From the NCBI GenBank assembly GCA_054601695.1, contig BAAHQB010000020.1:1178001-1242000 (forward strand): DNA of 64,000 bases, written 5' to 3'. Of this stretch, positions 1 through 64,000 are shown piece by piece. How positions within the stretch are numbered: the stretch's first letter is position 1; each line of letters opens with the position of its first letter. Under the pieces are notes generated by a model. It did not search any database, was not told the DNA's origin, and saw only the letters and a list, made by a program, of their open reading frames with translations. This stretch comes from Amorphochlora amoebiformis (taxonomy: Eukaryota; Cercozoa; Chlorarachniophyceae). The translations under genes were made by a program, and so were the position numbers.

Positions 1-33
1 TTAAGCATATAAATATATATATATATATATATC

Positions 34-66
<33 letters not shown>

Positions 67-144
67 ATATGTATATAAATATGTTGTTACAGCCTCTTCA
101 AAACATATATATATAAATGTTATGTATATATGTATATATACATG

Positions 145-184
<40 letters not shown>

Positions 185-245
185 TGTATACATATGTTAT
201 ATATACACATATATTACATTTCCTAACATCTTATGTAGATGTATC

Positions 246-351
<106 letters not shown>

Positions 352-662
352 ATATGTATATATGCGTATATATATATATATATATATATACATGGTTCAA
401 ATTTAAATATATATATTTATATATAATATATATGTGTGTGTGTATGTTATGTGTAATCTGTATGTAACACGCGCACGATGTATGCAAGTAACAATATCTA
501 TACATCTACGTATTTGTATTTTTATACATACATACATACATATACGTTTATATATACATATATCTATATACGCGTGCAGTATATGTATTCAATATATTTG
601 TACATGTATGCATGAATACATAAAACACATATAACATATACATGTATGTTATATTACAGATA

Positions 663-693
<31 letters not shown>

Positions 694-717
694 ATATGTA
701 TATCTATATATATATAG

Positions 718-1003
718 AATGAAATGAAGAAAGAGGATGAAATCACCAACTCTCAGATGAGGTATTATATATATTTATATATATATATATGTGTGTATAT
801 GTATATGTATGTGTATATAGTAAATATATGTGTATGTGTATATATATATATAATTATATATATATATATATATATATACATACATATATATATATAAATG
901 TACATGTATATACATATATATATATATATATATATTATTGCATCTGTATAGATGTGTGTGCATCAAATTTCATATGTCTATGTGTTTGGGTATGTATATA
1001 TAT

Positions 1004-1046
<43 letters not shown>

Positions 1047-1114
1047 ATATATATATATATATATCATATTATTGCATTTGTATATAAGTGTGTGTGTATG
1101 ATGTTTATACCATG

Positions 1115-1198
<84 letters not shown>

Positions 1199-1238
1199 AT
1201 ATATGTATACATATATATATATATATATATTAAAATTT

Positions 1239-1303
<65 letters not shown>

Positions 1304-1347
1304 ATATGAATGTGTAGGTATATATATATACATATATATATATATAT

Positions 1348-1381
<34 letters not shown>

Positions 1382-1533
1382 GTATATAAATATATATATA
1401 TATACATATTCACATATATGTACATATATGTATTGGTATATTTATATATATAAATAGTATATATTGACATATATATAGTCAACTTCAACACGGATATGAC
1501 CAAGTGATGAACGAAATGGAAGAGAGAAAGTAA
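718..1533 (+). CDS. 3' end of a coiled-coil protein gene (last two exons)
   Basis: Two exons of a gene that begins left of this stretch. Exon 718-761 follows TATATAG and ends before GTATTA. It reads [14 protein letters not shown] and leaves two bases (AG). Exon 1479-1533 follows ATATAG, completes that codon to Ser, then reads [17 protein letters not shown] and stops at TAA (1531-1533). The phase agrees across the junction. The peptide is charged and heptad-like, typical of a coiled-coil tail. No family is recognisable from about 31 residues. I found no convincing exon in 1-717, which is (TA)n with a few unique patches. Confidence rests on splice-site fit, phase continuity and non-repetitive coding-like composition. 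Confidence 0.55.
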
Positions 1534-1548
1534 CTATATATATATACA

Positions 1549-1599
<51 letters not shown>

Positions 1600-1798
1600 G
1601 TATGTGTATATATATATATATATAATATATAATTTAAAAAATATAATATATATATATATATATATATGCATGTAAATATATTATTTATATATTTATTTAT
1701 GTGCATGTATACATATGTATATATATATGGATGTATATATGTATATGTTTTTATTACATTTATATATATACACATATATATATATATATATATGTATA

Positions 1799-1820
1799 TG
1801 CATGAGAGAAAGTAACTGTG
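1799..1820 (+). repeat. Echo of the terminal exon (GAGAGAAAGTAACT)
   Basis: The end of the exon at 1479-1533, including its stop codon (GAGAGAAAGTAACT), reappears here about 280 bp downstream inside (TA)n DNA. It is a decayed local copy and not a separate gene. Confidence 0.5.
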
Positions 1821-1898
1821 TATTTCTAACAACATTTCAACCCCAAGTATACGCATATATACATATACACACATATAAACATATATATATATATATTG

Positions 1899-2231
1899 TT
1901 ATAGCGCCGGTGCAGCCAGTACACGTGTCAGTGATTAGTCCGATTGTAAGTGGGTATCTAGTTATATAGCCTATGGTTGGTTGGATTTCTAACTCCTTCG
2001 AAGCTCTCTTCCTTTCTCCGGAACCTAATCGAACCTTCTAGAAAGCCTCCAGGGTGTTCCCGGGTAGTACCGGGTAGTCCCCGTTAGTGCCGGGTAGTAC
2101 CGGCTAGTCCAACTCCAATAGTCTCTGGGATCTCTAGCGATCTCTAGTACAGGTATGAGTATGTTTAATACGCTATCGATATCTATCTTCGAGCTGCGTA
2201 CGCTCGTGCTATGTATATGGTCGTTGAACAA
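1899..2231 (+). mobile_element. SINE-like dispersed element, copy A
   Basis: A roughly 330 bp unique island with relatives at about 43.2-43.6 kb and 63.16-63.5 kb. Shared blocks, in order, are a head around GTGCAGCCAGTACA, a middle of CGGGTAGTACC-like short repeats, a block of GATCTCTAG/GATCTCCAG motifs, and a conserved tail around CGCTATCGATATCTA followed by TTCGAGCTGCGT. All copies end directly in a (TA)n tract, like a SINE with a simple-repeat tail. The head of copy C resembles tRNA A and B boxes. No protein is coded. Confidence 0.55.
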
Positions 2232-2319
2232 TATATATATATATATATATATTCTATATGAATATTGTAAACATATATATTTGTATATATATATGTGTGT
2301 GTGTACATGTAAAATACAC

Positions 2320-2385
<66 letters not shown>

Positions 2386-2450
2386 TACAAACATGTATAT
2401 ATATATATGCATTCTGTATTATTCAATTTATATATACTTTTATGTATATA

Positions 2451-2494
<44 letters not shown>

Positions 2495-2621
2495 ATATAT
2501 ATTATACGCTTGAGCACAATATTAGTTTATATATATTTATACAAATATATTTATATGCATATATGTATATATATATATATAGGCGAATCTTGCGATGTAT
2601 TGCTAAGATCATGCGACAGGT

Positions 2622-2677
<56 letters not shown>

Positions 2678-2818
2678 TTCATATAAATATTTACATATAT
2701 ACGTATATATTTCTACATATGTATATATATATATATATAAGTATATACATATATATATATATACATTATATATATATATATATATACATATAAATATATA
2801 TATATATATTTATATATG

Positions 2819-2849
<31 letters not shown>

Positions 2850-2987
2850 TATAAAGATATTGGTACACTACGTGTGAATATAATATATATATATATATAT
2901 ATATACATACATATATATATATATATATATATGTATATACATAAATAAAAATATTGACATATTATGTATCTGTATATGTGTATATAT

Positions 2988-3022
<35 letters not shown>

Positions 3023-3082
3023 ACATTTACATGTATATATTTATATATATATAATATATTAATATATATATATATATATATA

Positions 3083-4262
3083 GGCGGAGATTCTTGGCAG
3101 CGAGAAACAATCAAGGTTTTCTTAGCCTTCGAATTCACTACTCCTTGATTCATCTATCAGATTCATTCATCAGATCCATTCATCAGATAGATTCACCTGA
3201 AAAAATACATCAGAGTCATCCGTTAGATACGAGATGAATCCATCGAAAAGATGCATCCATTAGATCCATGCATTAAATCTGGTAGAATCATCTAAGTCTT
3301 ATGCCTAGTTTGCTTTTCTCTGTTCGAGCTCATCATCAAATGCTATGCCTAGATGCGCTGCTAACTGGTATACATGAAATATACATATATGTATATATAT
3401 ATATAGGAGTTGGTAGTAGTCGTATATATATATATAATATAATTGATATATACCGGACTTCCGAGACTTCCTAGACTTTGGTCGGCCTTAGTACTATTAC
3501 TGCTAGTATCCTAGGTATCGTACACTCTCTAGAATCTAGGAACTGCCATAATCTAGAAGATGATTCATTTAGCCTATCACGCCTATAATATATCTAGATA
3601 TATACATGTATATATATCAGTATATGGCCCGGCAGTAGCAAATACTAGAAATAAGTCACGAGAGCATGGAGTCATTGCATGGAATTTCCAAAACTCTGTT
3701 TTCGAGGGCCTAAAGGGCCTCCAAAACCCGCCCCAAGGCTAGCAAGAACCTGTACACGAGTCGGTAATATCATATTCATAATATATATATACATATATAT
3801 CTAGATATATTATATATGTATATATAACTAGTCCCTATATAACTAGTACTCATTATGATGACTCAGTGACAGACACTCTAGACACTGCTAATATTCTAAG
3901 ATTTTATACAGTACTGACACATGCCAAAAGTTATTTAGAATAATTATCTAGCTGCAGCTAAGTCTCTCGGAAGTCCAGCTGCTGTCGATCTGGTCAGATT
4001 CACAATCGACAGCTAGACAGATCGAACCCCTGGACCCACGTATCTCCTAGATCTCAGCGTATTCGCAATTGTCGAGATTCTGAGATTGTGTGTTCATATG
4101 ATGACCATGACAACTGTGCTCGCTAGAATATTTCTACTAGTTCGTGCAAATTACCAAATTTACAAGCTATAAAGTGTAACTTGTTTGACTCTCAAATGCT
4201 GTGACATGAGGCGTTGTCGCTTGACATGTATCGTGACGGGTCGTCGTGTCACAGGCTTTCTG
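3083..4262. other. Repeat-poor intergenic stretch between convergent genes
   Basis: Mostly unique sequence between the end of the 718-1533 gene and the end of the ARFRP1-like gene. The left part (3140-3300) holds a cryptic repeat around CATCAGATCCATT. The rest is rich in CTAG/TCTAGA words, like the other intergenic regions. No exon with coherent splice sites was found. Confidence 0.5.
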
Positions 4263-4265
4263 ACT

Positions 4266-11804
<7,539 letters not shown>

Positions 11805-11894
11805 TTTGGCCTCTAAGAGCTCACGGAAGAGCTTAGAGCGCGTCCAGAAGAGGGGGGGGGGGAAGGCGCGGAAAATCGACGACGCTTGGTAGGG

Positions 11895-27066
<15,172 letters not shown>

Positions 27067-27072
27067 CATTTC

Positions 27073-27332
27073 GAATCTAAGTAAGTCTGCCTCCATATTC
27101 TCTTGATATTTCACCTAAATGACCGAATCTAAGTAAGTCTGCGTCCATATTCTCTTGATATTTCACCTAAATGACCGAATCTAAGTAAGTCTGCCTCCAT
27201 ATTCTCTTGATTTTTCACCTAAATGACCGAATCTAAGTAAGTCTGCCTCCATATTCTCTTGATATTTCACCTAAATGACCGTATCTAATTAAGTCTGCCT
27301 CCATATTCTCTTGACATTTCACCTAAATGACC
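27073..27332 (+). repeat. 52-bp minisatellite, five copies
   Basis: Five direct repeats with an exact 52-bp period (starts 27073, 27125, 27177, 27229, 27281) around GAATCTAAGTAAGTCTGCCT. They begin seven bases after the proposed TRM11 stop codon, so they probably lie in its 3' untranslated region. The right-most copy is the most diverged. Confidence 0.95.
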
Positions 27333-28502
27333 ACGCTAAAAGTACCATCGTCGAACAGATATCGTTATTAGCATAAGTCATCAATATCACAACGTCAGCT
27401 TTCACGGTCTCTAAGGCAAAAGGAGTCAATTAGCGAGCCTCTTGCATGTGATTCATTGCTCACAGATACTAGATGGTAAGGCTAGCGCTGTGTAATGGGC
27501 CTTTCCTAGCATGCCTCTTATAAATTATATAACATTGAGCTTCTCTTATAAATTATATTCCATTGAGCTTCTATACGCGACGGTAGTATATATATCGCTA
27601 TCGGATGTTGTGCATGTATATTCATGCATAGGTATCAGACAGCTGTCATTGTACTTACGAAAAGTCCTTAAGGCATAATAATGTAAATTACATACTATAT
27701 CTAGTATATACGTATTATGCTACGTACCATACCGCGGCCGAATGTGCACAGTAGTACTATGATGTATCTACTCGATCTAGTGTATATCACACTGGTCACA
27801 GTGCTAGCTAGCTAGTGCAAAAGTATCAGGATCACAGTATACGTATCATGATAACGGTATTAGCACCAGCGACATGACTCAGGCGAAGTTATACACTAGA
27901 TATACTCTGACCATATTGTTTATGTAAAGGTGCCACCGTCTAACACATATGTCACGAAAGTTGTTGCGGACGCCATGTTACGCAGAAGTAAATACGTATG
28001 TCGGTACGTAATGTTGGTCGTACGTATATATGTACGTATGTTGGTACATGTTCGTATGTACCAATGTGCGTACGAATTTGGTATACGTTGGGATACGCAT
28101 CTGATATACGTTTGTGGTATACCTAGATACGTATGTGGAATACATTAGTGCGTACGTATGTGGTCACCATGATACGTATGTTGACGTCCATTGGTCCGTA
28201 TGTGGTCACCCATGATACGTATGTTGACGTCCGTTGATACGTATGCCACATACGTATCAAAGTGATGTATGTAACTTGGCAGTGGCGATATGATATAGAT
28301 GATATATATCTAGGCATCCCATATATGTATGCTTGCGAGTATTAGTTACTAGTAGTATAGTACTCACTGACAAGAGTGATGGTTATCTATAGTCAATAGC
28401 AACTGTAGTTCAAGGATCGCGTTCAAATTTTGTAATAGAAGGTAGCCATAGTTTGACATCTTTAGTAGATTCATGATATATATACATATATATATATATC
28501 TA

Positions 28503-28545
<43 letters not shown>

Positions 28546-28948
28546 GGATTAGACACCTTTCAAAGGATATGAATCTAGGAAAATATACTACATACTAAAC
28601 ATAGCACCACGTTGCCTGACTCAATATCCAGATATCTAGATATCTAGATATCTAGATATCTAGATATCTAGATATCTAGAACATCATATGTATATATATA
28701 TTATCGATAATCTCATCATGATCATGCTCCAGATACTATAGGCCTTGAAAGCTATAATAGACATATAGATCTAGTAGATACCCTACGCCTTCGAATCTAC
28801 GTACATATACATGCATATTATGCACATTCCGACATGCTGAATGTCACGCAGTAAACAGCCCAGTTGCAACATACATGCTCAGTTCCGACTAGCTGAGTTT
28901 CAGGAATAGAAAACAGCTGAGCTCCAACATCAGCTCACTTGCGCCTTT
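27333..28948. other. Intergenic region between convergent TRM11 and YeeE genes
   Basis: Mostly unique DNA. It contains an irregular array around ACGTATGT(T/G)G (27990-28260), including two copies of ACCCATGATACGTATGTTGA-like sequence. There is a (TAGATATC)n palindromic octamer at about 28629-28681, and a weak duplication around CTGA(A/G)TNTCA near 28840-28930. CTAG words are frequent. No exon was found. Confidence 0.6.
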
Positions 28949-40553
<11,605 letters not shown>

Positions 40554-41032
40554 TTTCTGCCATCCGAAAAAATAAATCTTTTGACTTTCGAGGAGTGGGG
40601 AAGCGAGGGGGGGAAAGAGAAGTGTGAGGGGTTTGGTTGAAAGAGAGGAGAGGGGGTTGGGGGGGGGAAAGAATGCCAGACCTCGGAGTACACTTCGGAT
40701 TCTGGCTTTCACGCGGGGGTACTGAAGCCCAGCAAGTCAGAAAAGAAGAAAGATATGTGTGATATCTTATATAAGATATCCTAATTACCGATTTAATAGT
40801 TTCGCACTTGGATACCGAGCAAGAGAATTCGACACGTGTTCCATCCAAGTTTAATAGGATATTGATAATAAGATATCCCAACGAAAATCGTGATTCTTGG
40901 GTCTGTCACATTTCTCTTATCTCATTATTGATATCTCGCATATCTCTTTCTCCTCTACCTTCCTTCGTGGATACGACTTCCATGGTAAACTCTCTCCCCC
41001 CCACCCCCCCCCCCGCGCTTTTTTCGTGAATC
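40554..41032. promoter_or_regulatory. Bidirectional promoter region, YeeE and PH-domain genes
   Basis: Unique sequence between two divergent genes. G/GA-rich on plus at 40596-40670 (pyrimidine-rich on the YeeE sense strand, just upstream of its ATG at 40553). CT/C-rich on plus at 40910-41025 (upstream of the PH gene). A (GATATCTTATATAAGATATC)-type palindrome lies at about 40760-40782 between them. The layout matches the ARFRP1/TRM11 promoter. Confidence 0.5.
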
Positions 41033-52805
<11,773 letters not shown>

Positions 52806-53855
52806 ACTGAGGCTGGAAAACCAGCTAGGAAAAGAGTGTCACTTCACACGGAAACAAGAGAAGCCTGAGCAAAGAAAGATTCTAGAAAAACTAGAAAAAT
52901 CTAGAAAACGGGGTGTACGTGTTCAAACGGAAACACACCTATATGTCATCTAACTTGTCTTACTAATATTGGCTGTGCGGCATCTCGTTATCTACCTCTA
53001 CTAGTGGGTTGTGCTGTACTATTCTAGTATTACTAGAATTAGCAGCGGTATGCATGTATAGATATATGTATGTATATATCTAGATATGTATATATATATA
53101 TCTAGATGTATATATATATATATCGTATATATATCTAGTATACATATATATATATAGATATATCTAGATATTCTAGATATACTAGATATTTTCTGTACAT
53201 ACTAGAACCTAGAGAACTAGTAGAAGATATACAGCTGTCACATACTAGACATAGAATCTAGAGACTAAATTGCCACTGAGTATATCTCTACCAGATCTCT
53301 TGGATCTACTCAATCTAGTCTCTAGCGAGACGCATGAATATCTAGAATATCTAGAATATATATATACTTTGTATACTTGCCATTGACTAGATTGAAACTA
53401 CGAAACTAGCTAAGGTTACCTAGTTACCTAAATTACCTACTAATCTAGTAATATCGTAGGAAAGCTTAGTACGGTAGAGACTAGCTAGAGTAGCTAAACT
53501 AGATTAATCTAGTAAATCTCTATCTAGCTATGTAGAATCTAATTAGTATGTAGAACTAGTAGAATCTAGAGAATATTGACTGGATCCCAGTCTAGTAGAA
53601 TGAAAGAACTATGACTTTAACTAGATAACGATATACTAGATATAATTTTTTCTCTAGCTACACTAGATAGAGATGCTAGCTAGTAGCATCTCCATCTAGT
53701 GTGCTAGTATATAATAGCATCTGGAGCTAGCTCTCAACCTCCCCTGTTTTATTCACACGGCCTGATTCTACTAACGAGACTAAGGTAGTCTCTAATAGGT
53801 CTGAACCACGTTACCTTTCACACAACACTCGTTGAGAGACGCGAGAGCAGCAAAC
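52806..53855. other. CTAG-rich intergenic region
   Basis: About 1 kb of non-telomeric, largely non-microsatellite DNA between the PH-gene stop and the next promoter. TCTAG/CTAGA words are extremely frequent (for example 53150-53720). No exon-like island with matching splice sites was found. Confidence 0.6.
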
Positions 53856-53859
53856 ACCT

Positions 53860-54254
53860 ATTGGGGCAAAGCAATCGTGAAAGAGAGCGGAGAGTAGAGA
53901 GGACAGGGAGAGAGAGAGGTAAAGAGGAGAAAGAGAGGAAGAGAGAGAAGAGAGAAAGAGAGAGAAACGTGAAATTTGAGAGGAGTGGGATAAATATCGA
54001 GAATTATGGTGATGAAATGCTAAAACCTATTTTCTCTCCCGACACTTCCTTAGTCTTTCTCAAACTCTCTCTTCATCCCTCTCTCTCTCTCTCTTTCTTG
54101 ACAGAATCAAGATCTCTTAAGCTCTCTCTCCATCTCACTTCTCTCTTCTATCTCCTCTCATCTCTATTTTACATTTCTTCGCTCACGATCTCTCTTGTGC
54201 AATTCTCTCTCTTTCTCTCTCTCTCGCTTTCTCTCTCTCTCTATGTTTCTGACC
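53860..54254. promoter_or_regulatory. Promoter-like purine/pyrimidine switch upstream of the 54255 gene
   Basis: GA-rich on plus (53870-53975), a short unique gap, then CT-rich on plus (54055-54245) ending next to GACCATGG. This is the same arrangement as the two divergent promoters, so a minus-strand transcript starting near 53.9 kb is possible, but I could not identify its exons. Confidence 0.4.
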
Positions 54255-54335
54255 ATGGCAACCATCGCAACTGCGAAGCCCGCATCCAGCGTAATTTCAA
54301 ATTTTCCACTTCCATGTTATACACATATATGAATA

Positions 54336-54405
<70 letters not shown>

Positions 54406-54669
54406 ACAAATAAATGCATTTATGCACAATAAGCATGTACCAATTTTCCAAAAAAAAAGAGAGAAAGAAAGTTAGATCGGAGAGAAAGAAAAGCAGATAT
54501 GTATGTGTGTATATATATGCATGTATGTATATCTATGTATATATATATTATATTCACATATATGTGTATGGATGTATAAATATATGTACATATACGTATA
54601 ATAAAGATATACAAGCATACAAAAAGAGAAAGGAAGTTAGAAAGGAGAGAAAGAAAAGCAGATATAGAC

Positions 54670-54702
<33 letters not shown>

Positions 54703-54933
54703 TGTGTATATATATATATAGAATATATTATACTGATATGCATAATAAACATATACAAAGTATATCAAAAAGGGAGAAAGAAAGTTAGAAGGGAGAGAAA
54801 GAAAGGCAGAAGGGTGAATGAAGAGATTCAAACTCAAAAAGAGAGAAATATAAAAAATACATTAAGTGGAAAAGAGAAAGAGCAACTCATAGGGAGTATA
54901 GGTGAGAGAGAGGATAGATATATATATATATAT

Positions 54934-54977
<44 letters not shown>

Positions 54978-55515
54978 AAGGAGAGAAGAGAAAGAGAGTA
55001 AATATCGAGAGATGGAAAAGAAGAGAGAGAGAGAGAGTGAGAGAGATAAAGAGAGTGATAAAGAAAGAGGAAAAAAAAAGAGAGAAGAAGAGAGAGAGGG
55101 GGAGAGAGAAAAAGAGAGTGATAGAGAAAGAGCAAAAGAAAAGAGGGAAGATAAGAGAAAGAGGAACAAAAGAGTAAGAAATACCTGTTTGAGTTTTTCA
55201 TATAATCATACCATTCTTCGTGACATCCTCCAACCCACGTCGACCTTATGTGACCATATATATATATCTAATACGCATATATATATATATATAATATATA
55301 TATATATATACATATACACATATATATATACATACATATATAATATATACATATACATATACACACATATATATACACATATATATATGCACGAACACCT
55401 ATGCTATATGTAGAGAGAGAGAGATATTGAAAGACTCGAGAATAAAATGGGAGAATTCAAACAGGTTATGAAACTTTTCGAGAAAATCCAAAAAGAATTT
55501 TCGAGAAAAAAGTAA
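54255..55515 (+). CDS. Small Lys/Glu/Arg-rich coiled-coil protein
   Basis: The proposed start is ATG 54255 in a strong context (ACCATGG), reading MATIATAKPASS before donor GTAATT (54291). Exon 54810-54901 (NEEIQTQKERNIKNTLSG and on) ends at GTGAGA. A purine-rich exon of about 54967-55172 with ER/KE repeats ends at AAAAGA|GTAAGA, but more than one frame is open. The terminal exon 55414-55515 follows ATGTAG, reads RDIERLENKMGEFKQVMKLF and ends SRKK-TAA. Phase could not be made consistent at the first junction. The GA-rich composition means parts may be repeat and not protein. The terminal exon is the best supported. No family recognised. Confidence 0.42.
54425..54810 (+). repeat. Triplicated acceptor segment
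   Basis: Three copies, about 140-180 bp apart, of CATAATAAACATATACAAA-like sequence followed by GAGAAAGAAAGTTAGAAGG and GAGAGAAAGAAAAGCAG, ending at 54497, 54661 and 54809. The last GGCAG is the acceptor of exon 54810-54901, so the first two are echoes of it. Confidence 0.8.
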
Positions 55516-55539
55516 AAAATCTTAAGGTCTTTTTTTTGC

Positions 55540-55690
55540 GGGGGTTCTATAGAATCCGAGAGAGTGAAAGGAGTATGAGAGACTTCCAGGAGGTTCAAGA
55601 TAATTCGAGAGACTTCGAGAAGGTTCAAGATAATTCGAGAGAAATCCAAGATATTTCGAGAAAATTCGAGAGGAGAAAGAATCAAAACCA
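55540..55690 (+). repeat. Short array around AATTCGAGAGA
   Basis: About four units of 30-36 bp (GACTTCGAGAAGGTTCAAGA then TAATTCGAGA), 3' of the coiled-coil gene. Low-complexity frames here are not assigned. Confidence 0.8.
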
Positions 55691-55734
55691 TACCAGGAGA
55701 TAAAGGCAAGACCCGAGCAAACACCTGTAATGCA

Positions 55735-56440
55735 CATATATACACACGGTTATGTACATATCTATAATAATAATACCTACATATCTATAATAATACCTTG
55801 AAATGCACGTTATATACAATGTACATATCTATAACAACACCTACATACCTATAATAATACCTTGAAATGCACATTATATACACGGTTATGTACATATCTA
55901 TAATAATAATATTTACATATCTATAATAATACCTTATGGTGCCCATATATACACGGTTGTGTACATATCTAAACTAATACCTTGCGATGCACATATACAC
56001 GGTCATGTACATATCTATAATAATACCTACATATCTATACACTGTTATGTACATATCTATAATAATCCCTACATATCTATACCTTGTAATGCACATATAT
56101 ACACGGTTATGTACATATCTATAATAATAATACCTACATATCTATACTAATACCTTGTAATGCACATATATACACGGTTATGTACATATCTATAATAATA
56201 ATACCTACATATCTATAATAATACCTTGTAATGCACATATATTTACGGTTATGTACATATCTATAATAATAATACCTACATATCTATAATAATACCTTGT
56301 AATGCACATATATTCACGGTTATGCACATATCTATAATAATACCTACGTATCTGTAATAATACCTTGTAATGCACATATATTCACGGTTATGCACATATC
56401 TATAATAATACCTACGTATCTGTAATAATACTTACGTGTA
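55735..56440 (+). repeat. Satellite of about 60-80 bp units
   Basis: Roughly ten units built from GTACATATCTATAATAATAA, TACCTACATATCTATAATAA and TACCTTGTAATGCACATATA plus CACGGTTAT. It lies between the convergent 54255-55515 and 63799-57728 genes. No gene seen. Confidence 0.95.
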
Positions 56441-56696
56441 ATTTCATATAGGGAATGCTGACGTGCACACATACATATGCGTGATATTTTTCGAATTTGA
56501 TGATAATGCGAGCATTATGCATATATGCATTCGTTCGTCTAACTGTATCTCTACATGGATATATATATATATATATATATATATTTGTGTGCATACTTAT
56601 GCATATACATACGTGTATATATCTACATATATTTACACACATATTTACATCAATATATACATAGATATATATATATATATATGTATTATATATATA

Positions 56697-56734
<38 letters not shown>

Positions 56735-56803
56735 AAATCTTACCACAGAGTATCACAGACAGACATTTCTTCCACGCGGCAGGGCCTATATATATATATA
56801 TTC

Positions 56804-56848
<45 letters not shown>

Positions 56849-56902
56849 CTTGCATATATATCTACATCCTTACATCTAGATTTATATTTATATATACATG
56901 CA

Positions 56903-56946
<44 letters not shown>

Positions 56947-56959
56947 GTATATAGATACA

Positions 56960-57174
56960 TATATTCCCTAACTCTTAGCATGTTTAACCCTAACTACAAC
57001 CCTGACGTCACTCCTAGCCCTAACCCTAACCCTAACCTATACATATATGTATGTGTATTTATGTGTATATTCCCTAACCCTAAACTAAAAACTTCACCAC
57101 AACCCTGACGTCACTCCTTGCCCTAACCTTAACCCTAACCTACATATGTACATGTAATATATATAATGTTTATG

Positions 57175-57208
<34 letters not shown>

Positions 57209-57210
57209 TA

Positions 57211-57257
<47 letters not shown>

Positions 57258-57727
57258 GATATGTGTATATTCCCTAACCCTGAACCATAATCACTCCTAG
57301 CACTAACCTTAACCCTAACCAAGTCTAGAGCCAATGGTCTTCGGACTAAGACATGCTGAATAATCTGATCCTAAGCCCTAACCAAGTCTAGAGCCAATAG
57401 TCCCCAGACTAAGACATGCTGAATATTCTGATCCTAAGCCCTAACAAGTCTAGAGCCAATGGTCCTCGGACTAAGACATGCTGAATAATCTGATCCTAAG
57501 CCCTAACCAAGTCTAGAGCCAATGGTCCTCGGACTAACACATGCTGAATGAGGAATGTGATCCTAACGAAGTCTAAGCCTTATGTATTATATATATATAT
57601 ATATATATATGTATATTAATACATATTCCTTAACCTAAACAAAATCCTAACTACAACTCTGAAGTCTCTCCTAGGCCTAACCCTAACCCTAGCCCTACCC
57701 TAACCCTAGCCCTAACCCTAACCCCAA
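56960..57727 (+). repeat. Telomere-like blocks and a 65-bp tandem array
   Basis: Short CCCTAA blocks at 56965-57040, 57070-57145 and 57270-57320. Then four units of about 65 bp (57320-57570) around AAGTCTAGAGCCAATGGTCC and GGACTAAGACATGCTGAATA. A single relative of the second motif occurs at about 43860. CCCTAA resumes at 57665-57727, just beyond the stop codon of the minus-strand gene. Confidence 0.88.
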
Positions 57728-63799
<6,072 letters not shown>

Positions 63800-64000
63800 A
63801 CTTGCGAAGAAATAAACTCTACAACAAACGGAAAATAAAAGCGTCAGAATTTTCTTCCCAAGATCCTCGGACGTAGGACTTCAAGCATGTAAAATCGAAA
63901 AATAAACCATGTCTAACTGCACCCGGGGTCCCAACCAAAAACTCCGCGAAATACCACCGCAGTAATGAACCAAACAATATCCTTACCCCCCCTCTCAACT
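63800..64000 (-). other. Probable 5' region of the 63799-57728 gene
   Basis: Unique sequence. On the minus strand a polypyrimidine stretch and AG (63819) precede AGTTTATTTCTTCGCAAGT-ATG. A possible donor GTAAGG sits at 63986-63981 next to a poly-G run. This fits a 5'UTR intron of about 168 bp, with transcription starting beyond the window edge. Confidence 0.4.

Noticed and set aside
3560-3742. 60-codon plus-strand open frame in the intergenic region
   Set aside because: It starts in (TA)-like DNA, has no splice context or recognisable motif, and lies between two gene ends.

Overview
This is nuclear DNA of a eukaryote, probably a protist or alga, whose telomere-type motif is TTAGGG. At least six spliced protein genes are cut into very small exons (about 7 to 150 nt, one of 447 nt). 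The introns consist almost wholly of (TA)n microsatellite and interstitial telomere-like repeat (CCCTAA/TTAGGG). Most long open frames are low-complexity translations of these repeats and are not genes. The real exons are the short islands of complex sequence. I rebuilt them by hand from AG/GT edges, codon phase across each junction, and protein families I recognise. No aligner or database was used.

Layout, left to right. (1) 718-1533, +: the last two exons of a coiled-coil protein. (2) 11804 to about 4266, -: an ARFRP1/Arl3-type Arf-like GTPase. (3) 11895-27066, +: a TRM11/TRMT11-type tRNA m2G10 methyltransferase of about 26 exons. (4) 40553-28949, -: a YeeE/YedE (thiosulfate/sulfur transport) membrane protein of about 23 exons. 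(5) about 41033-52805, +: a PH-domain plus coiled-coil protein of more than 20 exons. (6) 54255-55515, +: a small Lys/Glu/Arg-rich coiled-coil protein. (7) 63799-57728, -: a small protein with two membrane segments and a basic tail.

Genes 2/3 and 4/5 are head-to-head pairs sharing promoter regions at 11.46-12.15 kb and 40.55-41.03 kb. These have strand-asymmetric pyrimidine tracts and poly-C/poly-G runs. Genes 1/2, 3/4 and 6/7 converge. The intergenic DNA at 3.1-4.2, 27.3-28.9 and 52.8-53.8 kb is the only sizeable repeat-poor sequence, and it is rich in CTAG.

Two features stand out. First, many introns are telomere-like arrays from splice site to splice site: an array opens at a GTAACC (or GTTAGG) donor and closes at a CCCTAG/CCCCAG/CCTAAG acceptor. 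Second, about twenty exons have one or more decayed copies of their own splice junction in the adjacent intron, here called exon echoes, some amplified into arrays of up to six. A SINE-like family with three copies also occurs, each copy ending in (TA)n.
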